A stretch of 64,000 bases of DNA from JAGGSN01 sp965603725 (GTDB lineage Bacteria; Zixibacteria; MSB-5A5; UBA10806; 4484-95): the NCBI GenBank assembly GCA_965603725.1, contig CBFDEC010000004.1, positions 55,167-119,166 of the forward strand. The letters run 5' to 3'. Both the position numbers and the translations under genes were made by a program. The first letter of the stretch is position 1. Each line of letters starts with the position of its first letter. Below the pieces are notes generated by a model that was not told where the DNA came from, did not search any database, and saw only the letters and a list, made by a program, of their open reading frames with translations. Shown in pieces: positions 49,899 through 59,631 of the stretch.

Positions 49899-52800
49899 AT
49901 GAAAAAACTTTTCTTGGTTTCTTTAACTTTGATGTTTATGCTGGCGCTGACTACATGGGTTATCGCCGGTGATAGTAATTCCGATTGGTCTCCTCAATAC
50001 GGGGAGAAAGGAGAACTGTTAAATCCACAACCGGCGGTTAATATATCCAACATTGCCAACGACATAAACATCTCAGAACCGCCTTTAATCCTTACCACTT
50101 TGTTGACTGAGGATTTTGAGAGCGCCTGGACACCGGATGCTCCTCCAGTAGGTCCGTTAGGCGCCTGGTCGATTATCGACAACGGCACCGAGGGTTCTCA
50201 GTGCTGGTGGACCGATGATTGGCACAGGGATTATTACTCTACCTGGGCAGACACAGCAGCCCGCATCTATTATAGCGGCTCACAGGAGATCAATTACGAA
50301 GAGTGGTTGATAACACCATCGTTGAATATTCCCGGCGGCGCTACGGCCTGTTCGCTCGTTTTCCGTAACTATTACTACGATGATGGCGCCGGCAAAGATA
50401 CTGCCTATGTGTTGGGTTCAATCGATGATGGAGCCACCTGGACAGATACTTTAGCTGTCTGGGATGCCACTCAGTCATCGGCCTATCTGAATTTCGACAT
50501 TACCGGTTATTCCGGTCAGTCAACAGTCAAATTCGCATTCCTTCTCACCTGCAATACCGGAAGCTACATGGACATTTATTATTGGTGGCTGGATGAAGTT
50601 GCGGTATATTCCGATGCCAGCCAGCTTCTATTCGAGGAATTCAGCGGCTGGGGTCCCGGTGGAAATGACCCCCCTACTGACTGGACTATTATTGACAATG
50701 GCACACCTAAAGCCGCCGAGGCACCATGGAACGATAACGACTGGCATAAGAACACTCGCTGGACTTCAGGAACAGCCAGGCTTTACTATGAATCCAGTTA
50801 CAAAGAATGGGAGGATGACTGGCTGATAAGTCCTTCAATTATAATCAGTTCAGGTGCGCTCTGCACCCTGAGCGTAGTGGAGTATTACAATCATTCCACA
50901 AGCGGTTATGAGTGGAAGGATATGGACCACGGCTATATACTGGTCTCCACCGATGGCGGTACAACCTGGCCTGATACTATTGCCGACCATACTGCAACAC
51001 TGGGAAGTTCAACAACAAAAACCACTTTCAGCTATGATATCGGCGCTTACAGCGGTCAGACTATCAAGATAGCCTTTAACTTCGTTAATGGTCCTTATGA
51101 TTACGACTACTGGAGTATCGATGATGTTAGTGTCAACGAGCTGGTGATGGCAGCGTACGATGTTTTGACATCGGCAATCAACGCTCCGACCTGGGGTATT
51201 ACAGGCTACGACTGGGACGTGTCATCTCAGGTAACTAACATAGGTTTGAATACCGTCACTTTCGAGGATTCGACTTATATATATGAGTTGAACAAGCTCA
51301 CACACTTCTTTGAGGATTTCAGCAACCCGCAGGGTTGGACGGGAGCAAATCCTCCTATTAATACGTTGGGAGCTTGGGCGGTTATTGACAGTGGATCAAA
51401 CAACGATGGCTGGAACAACAATGACTGGTATGGATATTACTATTCGACATGGAGCGATACCGTTGCCAGAGTTTATTATGGATCGTACCCCTATGAAGAC
51501 CAGAACGAATGGCTGATTACTCCAAGTCTTGATTTCACCGGCCAGACCGACATTCATCTGACATTCAAGACATATTACGATGACATTTCAAGCACCGGAG
51601 ATGATACAGCCTGGGTGCTTATTACCAACGATGGATGGACAACGACTAATGTACTGGCTATGTGGAACGAAGATCATGGTTCGTCCTCCTCACCCGCAAA
51701 TCCGGATTTTGATATCTCCACATGGGCTGACAATAACTCGACCGTTCAAATCGCATTCAAATATGTCGCCAATAACGATTGGTACTGGTATGTCGACAAG
51801 GTCGAGATTTACAGCATTCTCCCGCCGACAGTCGATTATGTAAGCGGCGAGACAGTTGTCGATTTAGTGTCTCTTGAATCCCGCGATATCTCTTATTTCG
51901 ACTCCTGGAATTCTCCGGATGCTGGTAATTACCAGGTAACATCATTTACCGCCCTCGGGACAGATGAAGATCCTTCCAACGACACTCTTACTATAAACAC
52001 AACTGTTTACGAGCATTATGAACATGGTGGCCCTGATGACGGTTATTACTCCTGGGATACCGATAAGGACGGCGGTACAGGCGGCGCTTACAGCTGGATC
52101 GACATTGTAGGCCCAACCAGAAATACTGTCACCTGGGATCTTGGTTCCAGTGATAACCGTTATACTTCCAGTATCGCTATGGGCTTCGATTTCAATTTCT
52201 ACGGCAATACTTTCGACCGCATTTTCTTAAGCGAAAATGGGTTTGCCACATTCGATTCGATTACTACAACAATTAACTATACCAATTCAGTTATTCCAAG
52301 CTCGAGCGGCTCAGAAAACCTGCTGGCTTTAATCTGGGATGATTTAAGCGGTATTGACAATGGCACCGCTTATTACTATACCAACAACATTGATACTTTT
52401 ATCATTACTTATGAGAACTGGGATTTCGATACTGACCACGACCAGAGGATCGATGCCCAGATAATACTCTGCGGCTCGGATAATAACATCAAATTCCAGT
52501 ATAAAGAAATCGGACCGGTTATTTACACCAGCCATACTATTGGCATTGAGAATGCCGCTGGTGATGTTGGCTTGGAATACGTATACAATGGCGATCCCCT
52601 TGGTAACATCGCAATGCCCGGTCTGGCGATTACCTTCAGCTACAATCCGCCGCAAATCGACGGCGCGTTAACCTCGATTGATATTCCCGCCGATGGCGGC
52701 TATTATCGGGTTGGCGAAAGCTTCACGCCTACAGTGACGATTTCGGCTCTTGGTAATGACGCGTTCACGGCTCAAGTAACGTTGAAGATTTACGATGAGA

Positions 52801-55800
52801 CGCCGACGCTGGTTTACAACCAGACCGAAACATCGGCAACCGTACCCGGCCTTGGCTCGATTCAACATGCTTTTGCCACCGGCTATACTACAGACGCTGA
52901 GGGTGTTTTTGATGTTGAAGCCTTTGTGGTGGTATCTCAGGATGCCAATACGGCCAACGATTCGCTAACCAGCGATTTCGAGGTCTTTACGCACTATAGT
53001 GAGGGCGGTCCCGATGAGTACGGATATCGATTCGTTGATAACCTCAATTTATCCACGGTACTTGATCCTCCACCCGCGCCAACATTCAACTGGATTGAAA
53101 TTTCGGCTACCGGCATTAATGCCGGGGACGGCACAGGCGCATACGGTAGATTCCCGATAGGTTTCAGCTTCCCATTCTATGGGCAAGTCTATACTGATGT
53201 CTTTATCTATGCTTATGGCTACGTCACTTTCGACTCATCTTACTATTCCGCTTACAACGATTGCCCATTGCCATCTACATCATCCCCGTATGATCCTATG
53301 GTGGCCGGATTCTGGGATTCCGGTTATCCTGACGCCGCCGACGGTGGCGCAGTTTACTATGAGACATTCGGTACCGAACCAAATCGCTATACCGTAATCC
53401 AGTATGAGAATCACTCATATTCAACATACTACATGAATACCTTCGAGATCATTCTCTATGAAAACGGCAATATCTTGATGCAGTACCTGGAGATTGACGA
53501 TTCCCACGCCACATATGATAATGGTATTGGCTCCAGCGCGACTGTTGGAATTCAGTCAGACACCACTCTTGTCCCTGATAGATCAGGTCTTGTTTATGAG
53601 TGTGGTACCAGTACTAGCCTTTCTGGCGGCAACTTCTTGAGTGATAGCCTGGCAATATTATTCTACTATTACGAGCCCGCGATCGATCCGGTTATGGTCT
53701 CATTAGACGCGCCGCTTGGCGGCGAAGTCGGAACCGAGACCTTCCCCGCGGTTACTGTTGAGAATAATGGCTCAAGCGCCATGACAATTGATGTTACCGT
53801 TGAAATTCTCGATGCCGGTTTAGTCTCGGTTTACGATATTACCGAAACCACGGTTTCGATAGCCGCCGGGGCTACTGTTCAGCACACATTCACCTCCGGC
53901 TGGATTCCGTTAGCGGTGGGTGAATTCACCGCTGAGGCTTCCGTTTTTGTCTCCGGCGACGAATTTGACGATAACAACGACGCCAGTATTGGTTTAACCG
54001 TATATGACGCTTTGATAGATTTCGAAGCTGATAACGGCGGACTGTTAGGATACGGCGACTGGGAGTGGGGTATTCCCACAAGCGGTCCGAACTCGGCCAA
54101 TTCCGGCCTAAACGTGTGGGCGACCAATCTTAGCGGCGACTATATTGCAGGTCTTCATACACTTGAGTTCAAATTGAATGTAGGACCAAGTAACGCAACC
54201 TTCACATTTGCTCAATGGTATTACACCGAAAGTGGCTATGATGGCGGCAACTTCGCGGTTTCAACCGACGGCGGCTCGAACTGGATTGTCGTGTCACCGG
54301 ATCGCGGTTATGACCGCATAGCCTCGTCATTAAACCCGCTTTACCCGGATTCCATCTTCTCCGGTTATAGCCAGCAGTTCTGGGAGGGTATCACATTCGA
54401 CCTGTCCGCCTATGCCGATATGGTCATTGATGCCAGGCTGGCTTTAGGCGCCGATGCTAGTGGCTTCTATCCGGGCTGGTATGTAGATGACTTCGGCTTT
54501 ATAGGCTGCGAACTCTTCTTGCCGGCTAAAGACGCGCAAGTGGTGTCGATTGACGCTCCTATCGGAGCACTGTCACAGGGAGAAACATACGATGTGGTGG
54601 CCACCATCACCAATAACGGTTCTCAGACTGTAACATTTGATGTGACAGCTTCCGATAATTATACCTTCACCAACACTCAGCAAGTGAGAGAGATAGAACA
54701 ATATGCCACAGTCCAGGTAAACTTCCCCGGCTGGTTAATCAACCATGCCTGCTCCACATACATCCTTACAGTTGCCGCAGAATTAGCGGATGACGAGTAT
54801 ACTGGCAATGATACATTGACAGCTGACTATGGGTCATTCGCGGCCTTCAATAATTACGTCCAGTACGATGACGGAGTAGTTGACGGCGGATTGTGGATGG
54901 GCGGTGCCGTAGACCACGTTCTGGCTAACAAGTTCGATGTCCCATACGATGGTGCGGAACTATCGGCAATTGATTTTCAATTCTGGGTTGGTTTCAGCCC
55001 TGGCTTTGCCGAGAATGATTCCGTAAGAGTATGCATCTTCTTGGACGGCGACGACAATGGCATTCCCGATATTACTCCAACCCTCTGCGATACATTATTA
55101 GCGAAGGCTGGAGGTAATATCTGGTCGATTGGCTGTGGCGATAGTTATATCACGCTTAACTGTGAATCGTTCTGGGCCGGTTTCGCGATGATCACTCCCG
55201 CCGATTCAGTTGCCATATCATTTGACGATGGTAACGATAACAACATGGGATGGTCCCTGGTATTTGGTGACACCGACACCACCTGGTATTCTGACACATG
55301 GTACCCAGGCGGCGATATGATGGTCCGGGCTTACTTCTATGGCGACCCTGTTACCGCTCCTGATATCGGGCTTGGAAGCACGGAATTTACCGGCTATGCA
55401 TACCCGACCGAGGCTGATACCGCATCCAACACCATACAGAACACTGGCACTGTCTGTGATCTGGAATACACTGTCAGTATAATGCAGTATGTTATTGGTC
55501 CGACCAGTGCTGTACCGTCACGTGGTGAGCCTATCGATTGGGTGCCGGTAAACGATAAGATCGAGGATATCCACGCGGTAAGCGTTGACCAGAAGGAGAT
55601 CTTGCAACCGGTCTATCCGCCGATGACACTCGGCTCTGGCGGTCCCGATGCTTATGGCTATGAATGGATCGACTCTGACGACCCGGCGGGCCCGACGTAT
55701 GGCTGGATTGACATTTCGACACTCGGTACCGAGATCAGCTGGCATGAACACCCCAGTTACGACTCACTCGATGACAGTTGGACCGACCCCATAGCTATGG

Positions 55801-57065
55801 GGATGAGCTTCAACTTCTATGGTGTTGATTACAGCGACATTGTTGTCTCTACCAATGGTTGGGCATCGTTCCTGCCGCAAACTGATGACCATTATTGGGA
55901 AGACCCGATTCCTGACACCGATGATCCCAACGCCTTGTTGGCAGTTTACTGGGACGACCTTGAAGGCCAGTATCCTACCGGCACTTACGGCAGCGCTTAC
56001 TATTACTATAATGCAACTGAAAACCAGTTCATCCTCTCCTGGACCAATTGGCATCATAACTATAATTCAGAAATCTTAAACTTCCAGATAATCCTCGATG
56101 GCGATGACCAAACCGTAACATACCAGTACGCCAATGTACATTCATCAGAGACGGACTACACTGTTGGTATCGAAAACGCGGATGGGACCGTTGGCTTACA
56201 AGTTGCCAATAGTCAGGCTTATTTGCACAGCAGCCTGGCCGTGCTGTTTGAGCCGCCGCCGGAATGGTTGTCTACCGACCTGGTTGACGGAACTATCGGT
56301 CCGCTTAGCGCGCAGATACCCTTTGACATCTTCATGGATGCCACCGAGCTCGAAGAGGGAGTCTATAACGGCAAAATCGTTATTACCTCCAACGATCCCG
56401 ATGAGCCGGTTTCGGCCGTTGATGTCACCTTCGAGGTCTGCGACGGCGGTGAAATTACCGGTACCGTTTTCGATGAAGATGGCACAACACCTTTGGCTGA
56501 TGTTGTTGTGGAAGCTTACAATAGCGTCCCCGAACTTGTCGGCGTTGATACCACAGACGTTGACGGACTGTATGGTTTTATAGTCGATCCGGATACCCAC
56601 AGCTTAACATTTGCAAAGGAAGATTACACCGATACATCATTGACCGGTATTGTGGTGATTCTTTGTGGAACAACTCAGGCTGATGATATGGTCATGTCTG
56701 TTGCCGGTTTTGCCTATCTACCAGGCGATGTCAGCATGGCTTTAGGTGTCTGGCCTCCAATAGTTCTCGGCGGCGATAGGACTCATCTCATTGGTTACTT
56801 GCTTATGCAGGGTCATGCGGCATGTATGCTGGATGGCTTCTGGGCATCCGCTGACATTAACGGCGACTGTGTCATCCTCGGTGGCGACGCAACGGCTTTA
56901 TTGAATTACATTATTGGCGGCGGCAGTATTACGCACTGCCCCGATTATGAGCCGCTCTGGCCTACTCCTGATGATCTTCCTGATACTGCTCCTGAAGGTT
57001 GGCCAAACTGTGATACTCCGCCGGTCACGGGTGTTAAAATAATACCCGTTGATTCAGCAGAGTAA
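49899..57065 (+). CDS. Giant secreted modular protein with C-terminal dockerin-like module
   Basis: A 2388-residue exported protein; signal peptide about 1-23 (VIA-GDS). Four jellyroll-like 'choice-of-anchor'/MAM-type modules (about 70-238, 243-415, 470-638, 1371-1541) share EDF..W..W and a closing W.D.V. motif. Three larger repeats (about 709-914, 1032-1261, 1913-2125) each open with GGPD..GY and W-I-[DE]-I, have an F-x-FYG stretch and end with a VG.[EQ] motif. Between them lie CARDB/Ig-like units (S.D.P..G). The tail has a carboxypeptidase-regulatory-like domain (about 2185-2268, ITGTVFDEDGTTPLADVVVEA) and a dockerin-like module (2271-2388). No catalytic site is evident, so adhesion or surface structure is likely. 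AAGGAG lies 7 bases before the ATG. Confidence 0.8.
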   Translation: MKKLFLVSLTLMFMLALTTWVIAGDSNSDWSPQYGEKGELLNPQPAVNISNIANDINISEPPLILTTLLTEDFESAWTPDAPPVGPLGAWSIIDNGTEGSQCWWTDDWHRDYYSTWADTAARIYYSGSQEINYEEWLITPSLNIPGGATACSLVFRNYYYDDGAGKDTAYVLGSIDDGATWTDTLAVWDATQSSAYLNFDITGYSGQSTVKFAFLLTCNTGSYMDIYYWWLDEVAVYSDASQLLFEEFSGWGPGGNDPPTDWTIIDNGTPKAAEAPWNDNDWHKNTRWTSGTARLYYESSYKEWEDDWLISPSIIISSGALCTLSVVEYYNHSTSGYEWKDMDHGYILVSTDGGTTWPDTIADHTATLGSSTTKTTFSYDIGAYSGQTIKIAFNFVNGPYDYDYWSIDDVSVNELVMAAYDVLTSAINAPTWGITGYDWDVSSQVTNIGLNTVTFEDSTYIYELNKLTHFFEDFSNPQGWTGANPPINTLGAWAVIDSGSNNDGWNNNDWYGYYYSTWSDTVARVYYGSYPYEDQNEWLITPSLDFTGQTDIHLTFKTYYDDISSTGDDTAWVLITNDGWTTTNVLAMWNEDHGSSSSPANPDFDISTWADNNSTVQIAFKYVANNDWYWYVDKVEIYSILPPTVDYVSGETVVDLVSLESRDISYFDSWNSPDAGNYQVTSFTALGTDEDPSNDTLTINTTVYEHYEHGGPDDGYYSWDTDKDGGTGGAYSWIDIVGPTRNTVTWDLGSSDNRYTSSIAMGFDFNFYGNTFDRIFLSENGFATFDSITTTINYTNSVIPSSSGSENLLALIWDDLSGIDNGTAYYYTNNIDTFIITYENWDFDTDHDQRIDAQIILCGSDNNIKFQYKEIGPVIYTSHTIGIENAAGDVGLEYVYNGDPLGNIAMPGLAITFSYNPPQIDGALTSIDIPADGGYYRVGESFTPTVTISALGNDAFTAQVTLKIYDETPTLVYNQTETSATVPGLGSIQHAFATGYTTDAEGVFDVEAFVVVSQDANTANDSLTSDFEVFTHYSEGGPDEYGYRFVDNLNLSTVLDPPPAPTFNWIEISATGINAGDGTGAYGRFPIGFSFPFYGQVYTDVFIYAYGYVTFDSSYYSAYNDCPLPSTSSPYDPMVAGFWDSGYPDAADGGAVYYETFGTEPNRYTVIQYENHSYSTYYMNTFEIILYENGNILMQYLEIDDSHATYDNGIGSSATVGIQSDTTLVPDRSGLVYECGTSTSLSGGNFLSDSLAILFYYYEPAIDPVMVSLDAPLGGEVGTETFPAVTVENNGSSAMTIDVTVEILDAGLVSVYDITETTVSIAAGATVQHTFTSGWIPLAVGEFTAEASVFVSGDEFDDNNDASIGLTVYDALIDFEADNGGLLGYGDWEWGIPTSGPNSANSGLNVWATNLSGDYIAGLHTLEFKLNVGPSNATFTFAQWYYTESGYDGGNFAVSTDGGSNWIVVSPDRGYDRIASSLNPLYPDSIFSGYSQQFWEGITFDLSAYADMVIDARLALGADASGFYPGWYVDDFGFIGCELFLPAKDAQVVSIDAPIGALSQGETYDVVATITNNGSQTVTFDVTASDNYTFTNTQQVREIEQYATVQVNFPGWLINHACSTYILTVAAELADDEYTGNDTLTADYGSFAAFNNYVQYDDGVVDGGLWMGGAVDHVLANKFDVPYDGAELSAIDFQFWVGFSPGFAENDSVRVCIFLDGDDNGIPDITPTLCDTLLAKAGGNIWSIGCGDSYITLNCESFWAGFAMITPADSVAISFDDGNDNNMGWSLVFGDTDTTWYSDTWYPGGDMMVRAYFYGDPVTAPDIGLGSTEFTGYAYPTEADTASNTIQNTGTVCDLEYTVSIMQYVIGPTSAVPSRGEPIDWVPVNDKIEDIHAVSVDQKEILQPVYPPMTLGSGGPDAYGYEWIDSDDPAGPTYGWIDISTLGTEISWHEHPSYDSLDDSWTDPIAMGMSFNFYGVDYSDIVVSTNGWASFLPQTDDHYWEDPIPDTDDPNALLAVYWDDLEGQYPTGTYGSAYYYYNATENQFILSWTNWHHNYNSEILNFQIILDGDDQTVTYQYANVHSSETDYTVGIENADGTVGLQVANSQAYLHSSLAVLFEPPPEWLSTDLVDGTIGPLSAQIPFDIFMDATELEEGVYNGKIVITSNDPDEPVSAVDVTFEVCDGGEITGTVFDEDGTTPLADVVVEAYNSVPELVGVDTTDVDGLYGFIVDPDTHSLTFAKEDYTDTSLTGIVVILCGTTQADDMVMSVAGFAYLPGDVSMALGVWPPIVLGGDRTHLIGYLLMQGHAACMLDGFWASADINGDCVILGGDATALLNYIIGGGSITHCPDYEPLWPTPDDLPDTAPEGWPNCDTPPVTGVKIIPVDSAE

Positions 57066-57077
57066 TACATTGATACT

Positions 57078-57111
57078 ATATGGCTGTCCGTCTTCTGACG
57101 GACGGCCATAT
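57078..57111 (+). terminator. Long hairpin terminator after the giant gene
   Basis: ATATGGCTGTCCGTC (57078-57092) pairs with GACGGACGGCCATAT (57097-57111) around TTCT, a 15-pair stem with one T-G pair. Confidence 0.7.
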
Positions 57112-57144
57112 TAACTTGGTTGGAGACAATAGAAATTGTGAAAT

Positions 57145-57176
57145 TAAGAGGAGGCTGTAAAATCAACCTCCTCTTA
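57145..57176. terminator. Second hairpin after the giant gene
   Basis: TAAGAGGAGG (57145-57154) pairs perfectly with CCTCCTCTTA (57167-57176), followed by TAAAAAAAAC. The stretch 57177-57541 to the next gene holds no feature I can support. Confidence 0.5.
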
Positions 57177-57541
57177 TAAAAAAACGAAACTTAATTTGCA
57201 ATTTAATGTATTATTTATGGAAGCAATATTGAGGAAATTTAAAAAAACCTTTGTTGAATTGATGAAATCAGTTATGTTAAGCATCCGAAATTATAACGTT
57301 GATTATATATATAAACCAATTCTTGACAATAGAACATATCTTTTTATATTGCTATTAATATTGAGTGCATGGGAGGTTGTTTGAGATAGTATTATAAATT
57401 TAAGTGGTTGGCAAGCTAATTATGCCATAGGCATAAAGAAGTATGGCATTTCGGAGATGACAGGAGGTCAAATAGCTAAATTAGAAATTACAGTATAAAG
57501 TGGAAAGATAAAGATAAACAATATGATGCGAGGATAGTGTT

Positions 57542-59449
57542 ATGCAACCATATCTAAAAATTTTTGTGATGATTATAGTTTTAACAGGGGCGGCAGTATC
57601 ACAACCTGTGCTTGAATTAAATCCTGATCCCTTGAAATTCGGCTTCATTTCACTTGGTGGTTCTCAACAGCGAAATCTTAATTTAAGTAATGTCGGCAAT
57701 CAAACACTGGTTTTGGATTCCTGCCGGTACCAATCTCCTTTTATTGTCGAATCGGTTGCCGGTATCTCTATTGAACCGGGTAGCGATATTAATATAGCTG
57801 TGAGTTTTGTACCGGATGAAGAGGTCTATTACATTAATACTTTTACTTTCTTTAACAACGGCACTGATCCGGAATATAATCTGGAAGTGACTGCCAATGG
57901 AACAAGAACATTCGAACCTGGTGAAATAATCTGGGCATTTCAACATATCGAAAATGTTGAGTGTGTCGCTGCCACAGAGGATTATAACGGTGATGGTTTA
58001 CAAGATGTTGTTGCTGAGGGATATTATGCCGGGGCACAGGGTGACCCCCTGGTATGTTTATCGGGTTCGGGATATAATTATTCTGAACTTATCTGGTCGG
58101 TTCATCCTCAAGGAGGATCTTCCAATTCGGGCGGCTATGGCGACCAATGCCTGTCAACTGTCAAAGACCTGAACGATGATGGTTATGGAGATATCCTTCG
58201 CGGCGCTGCCTGGGGTTGCCGAACCGTTTTTGCAATTGATGGATTGACCGGTTCGACAATCTGGTCGTATGATACCTTCGAACATCCTCCAACAGGCTGG
58301 GTTTATGTTGTAAAGGAAATAATGGATTTAAACAATGACGGCGTCTCTGAGGTTCTTGCCGGTATCGGAAGCGATAATAATTCTGCATTTTGTTTTAGTG
58401 GTGTTGATGGTGATGTTATCTGGTCTTATGAGGCTCAGGATGCAGTTTCGTCAATTGCTGTTCTGCCGGATATCAATGATGACGGATTGGATGAAGTAGT
58501 AATAAGTTCAATGGACTATGGAAATTTGCTTTATTGTATATCAGGTGCATCTCAGGGATCCGGTACTCTCTTATGGTTGTTCAATGTTGGTGAAAGCTCA
58601 TTTTCGCTTGGCACTATTAAAGATATCAACGATGATGGTTATGATGACGTTATTGCCGGTACCTGGGGTAGAGGAGTCGTGGCTTTCTCCGGTCATCGTT
58701 TCGGCAATGGCATGATTTTGTGGGAAAATCCAATCAGTACTTATATCATGAAAGTTGTCCCGTGTCCTGATTTGAACGATGATGAAGAGGAAGATGTTCT
58801 TATAGCCTCTTTTAATAATTTTGCCTATGCTATTTCCGGTGTTGATGGTTCTGAAATCTGGAGCTATTACTGTGGTGATGATGTCTGGGCTATAGATTAT
58901 ATCGATGATGTAAACGGGGATGGTGTAGAGGATGTAATCGCCGGATCTTTCACACACAATGTATATTTAATCGATGGTGTAAGGGGGGAACTGATTTGGC
59001 AGTGTAATGTAGAAGCCAAACCTTTTTCTGTACGCAGTATCAGCGATGTTAACGGTGATGGTTTCAGCGATATAGTTGTTGGCACTCAAATGCTTGACGG
59101 CATCGGCGGCGGTAAAGTATTTGTTATTTCCGGAGGAGAAGTTCAAACTTCTGTTGAAGATTATCAGGTAGTTCTCCCCGAAAACTTCATCGTTGTTTCG
59201 AATTACCCAAATCCTTTTAACAGTAGTACTGTTATTACTTTCAATCTTGATAAAGCTGTAAATTACAAAATTACGATTTACGATATAAACGGCCGGTTGG
59301 TAGACAGCATAGCCGGTATCGGTCAGTTCGGTCAAAACCATGTCAGATGGGATTTGACAGATGATTCCAGTATCGTTAGCGGAGTGTATTTTTATAGACT
59401 CGATGCCGGAGAAAAATTTGGCGAAAGTAAAATGCTGTATTTGAAATAG
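57542..59449 (+). CDS. Secreted beta-propeller protein with T9SS-type C-terminal sorting domain
   Basis: A 635-residue exported protein; signal peptide about 1-20 (AVS-QP). Residues 22-120 form an ASH/HYDIN-type Ig-like domain (LKFGFISLGGSQQRNLNLSN). Residues 130-535 form an FG-GAP/PQQ-like propeller of about seven blades, each with a calcium-type loop such as DLNDDGYGD, DLNNDGVSE, DINDDGYDD, DVNGDGVED. Residues 553-635 match type A sorting domains of type IX secretion: NYPNPFNSSTVITFNL, ITIYDINGRLVDS and SGVYFYRLDAGEKFGESKM. The T9SS itself is not in the window. The last 18 codons are repeated as a remnant at 61552. Confidence 0.85.
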   Translation: MQPYLKIFVMIIVLTGAAVSQPVLELNPDPLKFGFISLGGSQQRNLNLSNVGNQTLVLDSCRYQSPFIVESVAGISIEPGSDINIAVSFVPDEEVYYINTFTFFNNGTDPEYNLEVTANGTRTFEPGEIIWAFQHIENVECVAATEDYNGDGLQDVVAEGYYAGAQGDPLVCLSGSGYNYSELIWSVHPQGGSSNSGGYGDQCLSTVKDLNDDGYGDILRGAAWGCRTVFAIDGLTGSTIWSYDTFEHPPTGWVYVVKEIMDLNNDGVSEVLAGIGSDNNSAFCFSGVDGDVIWSYEAQDAVSSIAVLPDINDDGLDEVVISSMDYGNLLYCISGASQGSGTLLWLFNVGESSFSLGTIKDINDDGYDDVIAGTWGRGVVAFSGHRFGNGMILWENPISTYIMKVVPCPDLNDDEEEDVLIASFNNFAYAISGVDGSEIWSYYCGDDVWAIDYIDDVNGDGVEDVIAGSFTHNVYLIDGVRGELIWQCNVEAKPFSVRSISDVNGDGFSDIVVGTQMLDGIGGGKVFVISGGEVQTSVEDYQVVLPENFIVVSNYPNPFNSSTVITFNLDKAVNYKITIYDINGRLVDSIAGIGQFGQNHVRWDLTDDSSIVSGVYFYRLDAGEKFGESKMLYLK

Positions 59450-59631
59450 ATTGACATGAGAGATAGTAAGTCTAAGGAACTTCGATAATTAACTAAATAA
59501 CCTTTAACATTTTTTCCGGGTAATTTCCCGGGAGGAGGAACTGTGAGAATCGTTAAAACAATAGCGCTTGCTTTCGGGCTGGCGCTGGTAACCGTTAACT
59601 TTGCCTGGGCAGATTGGTCCGGCGCTGCTGC
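59394..59631. repeat. Tandem duplication, left identical block
   Basis: By eye this 238-base block is identical to 61550-61787 (offset 2156). It covers the last codons of the propeller gene, the intergenic region, the GGAGGAGG ribosome site and the first 29 codons of the BNR gene. It marks the start of a duplicated unit of about 2.16 kb. Confidence 0.9.

Noticed and set aside
56134..56583. 149-residue plus-strand frame inside the giant gene
   Set aside because: Out-of-frame shadow of the continuous 2388-codon gene; product has no motif and no ribosome site.
57196..57384. 62-residue frame in the gap after the giant gene
   Set aside because: A/T-rich, no ribosome site, no recognisable motif, and composition like the surrounding non-coding DNA.
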